Of a DNA stretch of 64,000 bases, positions 62,011 to 64,000 are shown piece by piece. This stretch comes from Maritimibacter sp. Its GTDB lineage: Bacteria > Pseudomonadota > Alphaproteobacteria > Rhodobacterales > Rhodobacteraceae. The stretch spans positions 62,001 to 126,000 of the forward strand of contig NZNT01000014.1 of NCBI GenBank assembly GCA_002695005.1, written 5' to 3'. The notes beneath the pieces were generated by a model, which saw nothing but the letters and a program-made list of their open reading frames with translations, was not told the DNA's origin and ran no database searches. Within the stretch, counting starts at the first letter, position 1; each line of letters starts with the position of its first letter. A program made the position numbers and the translations under genes.

Positions 62011-63038
62011 TGCGGGTCTACCTTCATATCGGTCATTACAAGACCGGGACCACGGCGTTTCAGGCCTACTGCGCCGCCAATGCAAAAGGCCTCGCGCGGC
62101 GTGGCCTGCATTATGTCGAGGCGGGACGGCTGCCCGTGGCGCCGACGAACCACGCGGGGCTTTCGGTCCCGCTCGCGCAGACCCATGGGTTTGTCGCGCC
62201 GTCCTGGTATCGGGGCGGCCCGGACGCTGACGTGGCATATGCGCGGCTTCAAAATGAACTTTCAAGCGCTCCGGCGCGCAGAGCTTTGATCTCCAGTGAG
62301 GAATTTGTGCAGCTTGCACTGTGCAACGACCCGCAGGCGGCGTTGGCAGACCTCGCCAGTCGGCTCGCCCCGCATCGCGTGACCACGATATTCACGGTGC
62401 GTGAGCCGCTGTCGCTCCTGACCTCGTGGTACGCACAAGTCTGCCGCGCGCCGCGCCCACGTCCGACGTTCCTGAGCTTTTTCGCCGGTCTGAACCCGGA
62501 TTTCCTCGCACAAGCCCCTATTGCATCGCGGTTCGCGGCGGCGTTTGGCCCCAGCTCGCTACGGGTAATCGGCTATGGCGGCCCCACGCGCGCGCAGGTG
62601 CACCGGCTGCTCTGGGCAACGCGGACGATACCCTATAGCCGCGCGGACATCCCACTGGCGAACGTGACGCCCGGCCCGGCGGAGCTTGAGGTCGCGCGCT
62701 ATGCGAAACGCCGCGCAGGCGGGGATGACGGTGTCACTGTATCGGTGGTTTCACTGGCCGACCTCGACGCTCGGATCGCGGCGATCAACGCGGGATACGC
62801 CCGACTTGCGCGACTTCTGCGGGGCGCTCCCGCCAGTGCCCTCTCTCTGCGCTCGGTCGTGTCGCATTACTGCGACCTCCTGCGCCCGGCATCCCAACGG
62901 ATCGCGCTGGACCTGGCTGAGGGTGAGGCGCTCGCCGGCCTGGCAGAGGCGGCAGCAGATTCGTCGGTGTCGGACGCGCTCCGCGGTGCCGCCGCGCTCG
63001 TGCGCGCTTCGCAAATCCACGAACGGCTGCATCCATGA
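62010..63038 (+). CDS. Sulfotransferase-like protein (P-loop)
   Basis: This 342-residue protein begins with the phosphate loop of sulfotransferases (YLHIGHYKTGTTAFQAYCA). The second region FTVREPLSLLTSWYAQVC matches the 3'-phosphate-binding part of PAPS-dependent enzymes, with Arg and Ser in place. It probably sulfates a sugar in the glycan made by the GT8 protein. ATG 62010 overlaps the upstream TGA. The next gene starts inside its 3' end (ATGA). Confidence 0.8.
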   Translation: MRVYLHIGHYKTGTTAFQAYCAANAKGLARRGLHYVEAGRLPVAPTNHAGLSVPLAQTHGFVAPSWYRGGPDADVAYARLQNELSSAPARRALISSEEFVQLALCNDPQAALADLASRLAPHRVTTIFTVREPLSLLTSWYAQVCRAPRPRPTFLSFFAGLNPDFLAQAPIASRFAAAFGPSSLRVIGYGGPTRAQVHRLLWATRTIPYSRADIPLANVTPGPAELEVARYAKRRAGGDDGVTVSVVSLADLDARIAAINAGYARLARLLRGAPASALSLRSVVSHYCDLLRPASQRIALDLAEGEALAGLAEAAADSSVSDALRGAAALVRASQIHERLHP

Positions 63039-63775
63039 TCGGGCGGCTTGGAGACCGGTTCCGCGCCATGATCGGACGCCCCGCGCCGGATCTGCTTACG
63101 AAATTCCGGCGCCGGTTTCCGCGGCTCGAGGGCACCGTCTTCATCCTCACCTACGGCCGATCCGGGTCCACCCTCCTTCAGGCGCTCCTCAACAGCGCGC
63201 CGGGCGTCCATATCGCGGGCGAGAGCTTTGACGCATTCGGCGCGCTGGTGACGGCGAGCGAGCGCGCGACGCGTGCGCACATGACCTGGGGGCAAGACCC
63301 GCGCGGGCCGGACCATCCCTGGCACGGAGCCGACATGATCGACGAATGGGCGCTGGAGGCGGCGCTTGGCCTCGCCTTTGCAGCCCATGTCATCCGTCCC
63401 CCCCACGACGTCCGCTGGTTGGGGTTCAAGGAAATCCGCCTTCAGCCGTGGGAGGACAGGTTCGACACCTACATCGACACGCTGCGCCGCAGCTTTCCCA
63501 ACGCGATGATCCTGTTCAATTCCCGGGCGGCGGCGGATGTCGCGGCCTCGAAATGGTGGGCCGAGCACCCACCCGGCGATGTGGCCCGGATGGTCGCACG
63601 GCTGGATGCGCGCTTTGCCGACTATACAGCCAGCCACCCGGATCACGCAGTTCATCTTCACCACGACACGACGGTGACGGACCCGTCTTCCCTGCGCCCG
63701 GTTTTTGAGGCGATGAACCTGCCATTCGACGTTGCGGCCCTGCGCGCCGTGTTGTCCAATCGGCTGGACCACTGA
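63035..63775 (+). CDS. Sulfotransferase family protein
   Basis: This 246-residue protein has the P-loop LTYGRSGSTLLQALLN and the switch region GFKEIRLQPWEDRF, as in sulfotransferase-family proteins. The PAPS 3'-phosphate motif may be in ILFNSRAAADVAASKWW. It is shorter than carbohydrate sulfotransferases, so a kinase-like or other PAPS/nucleotide use is possible. Start overlaps the previous gene's stop; the next gene follows by 18 bases. Confidence 0.78.
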   Translation: MIGRLGDRFRAMIGRPAPDLLTKFRRRFPRLEGTVFILTYGRSGSTLLQALLNSAPGVHIAGESFDAFGALVTASERATRAHMTWGQDPRGPDHPWHGADMIDEWALEAALGLAFAAHVIRPPHDVRWLGFKEIRLQPWEDRFDTYIDTLRRSFPNAMILFNSRAAADVAASKWWAEHPPGDVARMVARLDARFADYTASHPDHAVHLHHDTTVTDPSSLRPVFEAMNLPFDVAALRAVLSNRLDH

Positions 63776-63793
63776 TCCGCACAGGAGGGGCAT

Positions 63794-64000
63794 TTGTCCG
63801 ACCCCGACCGGCCCATCCCGCTGCTCGTCTTCTCCGATCTCGACGGGACCCTGCTCGATCATGCCAGTTACGACTGGTCGCCCGCACGCCCTGCCATGAG
63901 GCGGTTGCTGGCGATTGGGGGCGGCTGCGTCCTCGCCACCTCCAAGACCGCCGCCGAGGTGATCCCGCTGCGCGCGGCGATGGGGCTGGAGGCCTGGCCC
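63794..64000 (+). CDS. HAD-IIB phosphatase, mannosyl-3-phosphoglycerate phosphatase-like (3' truncated)
   Basis: The first 69 residues of a HAD-family phosphatase are in the window. The nucleophile motif is FSDLDGTLLDH (Asp15, Asp17). ATSKTAAEV carries the second motif (Ser/Thr, here S-K-T), as in mannosyl-3-phosphoglycerate phosphatase. A TTG start at 63794 is set by the AGGAGGGG site six bases upstream. The gene runs out of the window. Mannosylglycerate synthesis would need a synthase, expected just to the right if the family call is correct. Confidence 0.75.
   Translation, partial: MSDPDRPIPLLVFSDLDGTLLDHASYDWSPARPAMRRLLAIGGGCVLATSKTAAEVIPLRAAMGLEAWP

Overview
The window is a GC-rich chromosomal segment from an alphaproteobacterium, most likely of the Rhodobacteraceae (roseobacter group). 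The evidence is the gene families (DUF1178, DUF2927, DUF952, CtaG-type oxidase assembly, an FSTS-type MetRS), the SURF1-thrC-M16 peptidase-rimJ gene order, and alphaproteobacterial control sites (a GTTC-N7-GTTC LexA box, an Irr/ICE-like box, an FNR box). Genes are dense, often with ATGA or GTGA overlaps. No intergenic gap exceeds 300 bases. I see no tRNA, rRNA, CRISPR array, insertion sequence or prophage.

Layout. 1-5391: polyamine uptake (potA fragment, potB, potC) coupled to gamma-glutamylation (puuA-like) and oxidation (puuB-like). 5561-8195 (minus strand): SRAP protein, a DUF1992 protein and a periplasmic 5'-nucleotidase. 8421-10164: DUF952, pyrD, an ArsC-like protein. 10259-12526 (minus): a MATE exporter and two hotdog thioesterases. 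12618-13757: a 10TM metal exporter with an ICE-like box. 13969-21625: two MerR regulators and a fatty-acid or branched-chain acyl-CoA catabolism cluster (DmdC-like acyl-CoA dehydrogenase, GST, thiolase, FadB/J). 21812-22432 (minus): an ImuA-like protein behind a LexA box.

22541-26060: a periplasmic DsrE-like protein, an aldo/keto reductase, two tandem lipocalins and an EamA transporter. 26280-29915: metG, NUDIX, DUF1178, a rhamnosyltransferase-like protein. 30143-33154: a large membrane-anchored RTX repeat protein. 33224-36954: lysC and ptsP. 36957-40440: GNAT, flavin reductase, DUF4260, SulP. 40602-43018: adenine salvage (mtnP and apt) flanking two exported proteins, followed by a possible small RNA. 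43217-45484: a GlcD-type dehydrogenase and an MBL-fold protein.

45654-53245 (minus): RimJ-like GNAT, M16 peptidase, threonine synthase, then the aa3 cytochrome oxidase cluster in transcription order ctaC-ctaB-small protein-ctaG-ctaE-SURF1. 53454-58844: tldD, dprA, topA. 58847-60102: a FAH-family hydrolase divergent from a MarR regulator with an operator between them. 60160-64000: a surface-glycan cluster (DUF4422-GT8 fusion, two sulfotransferase-like proteins, a mannosyl-3-phosphoglycerate phosphatase-like HAD protein cut by the window end).

Most of the window is housekeeping. The parts most worth a second look are regulatory and structural: the probable leaderless SOS promoter of an orphan ImuA-like gene, the ICE-like box on the metal exporter, the MerR operator in front of the acyl-CoA cluster, a family of mosaic hairpin repeats at gene 3' ends, a candidate small RNA after apt, and the sulfotransferase/GT8/HAD glycan cluster at the right edge.
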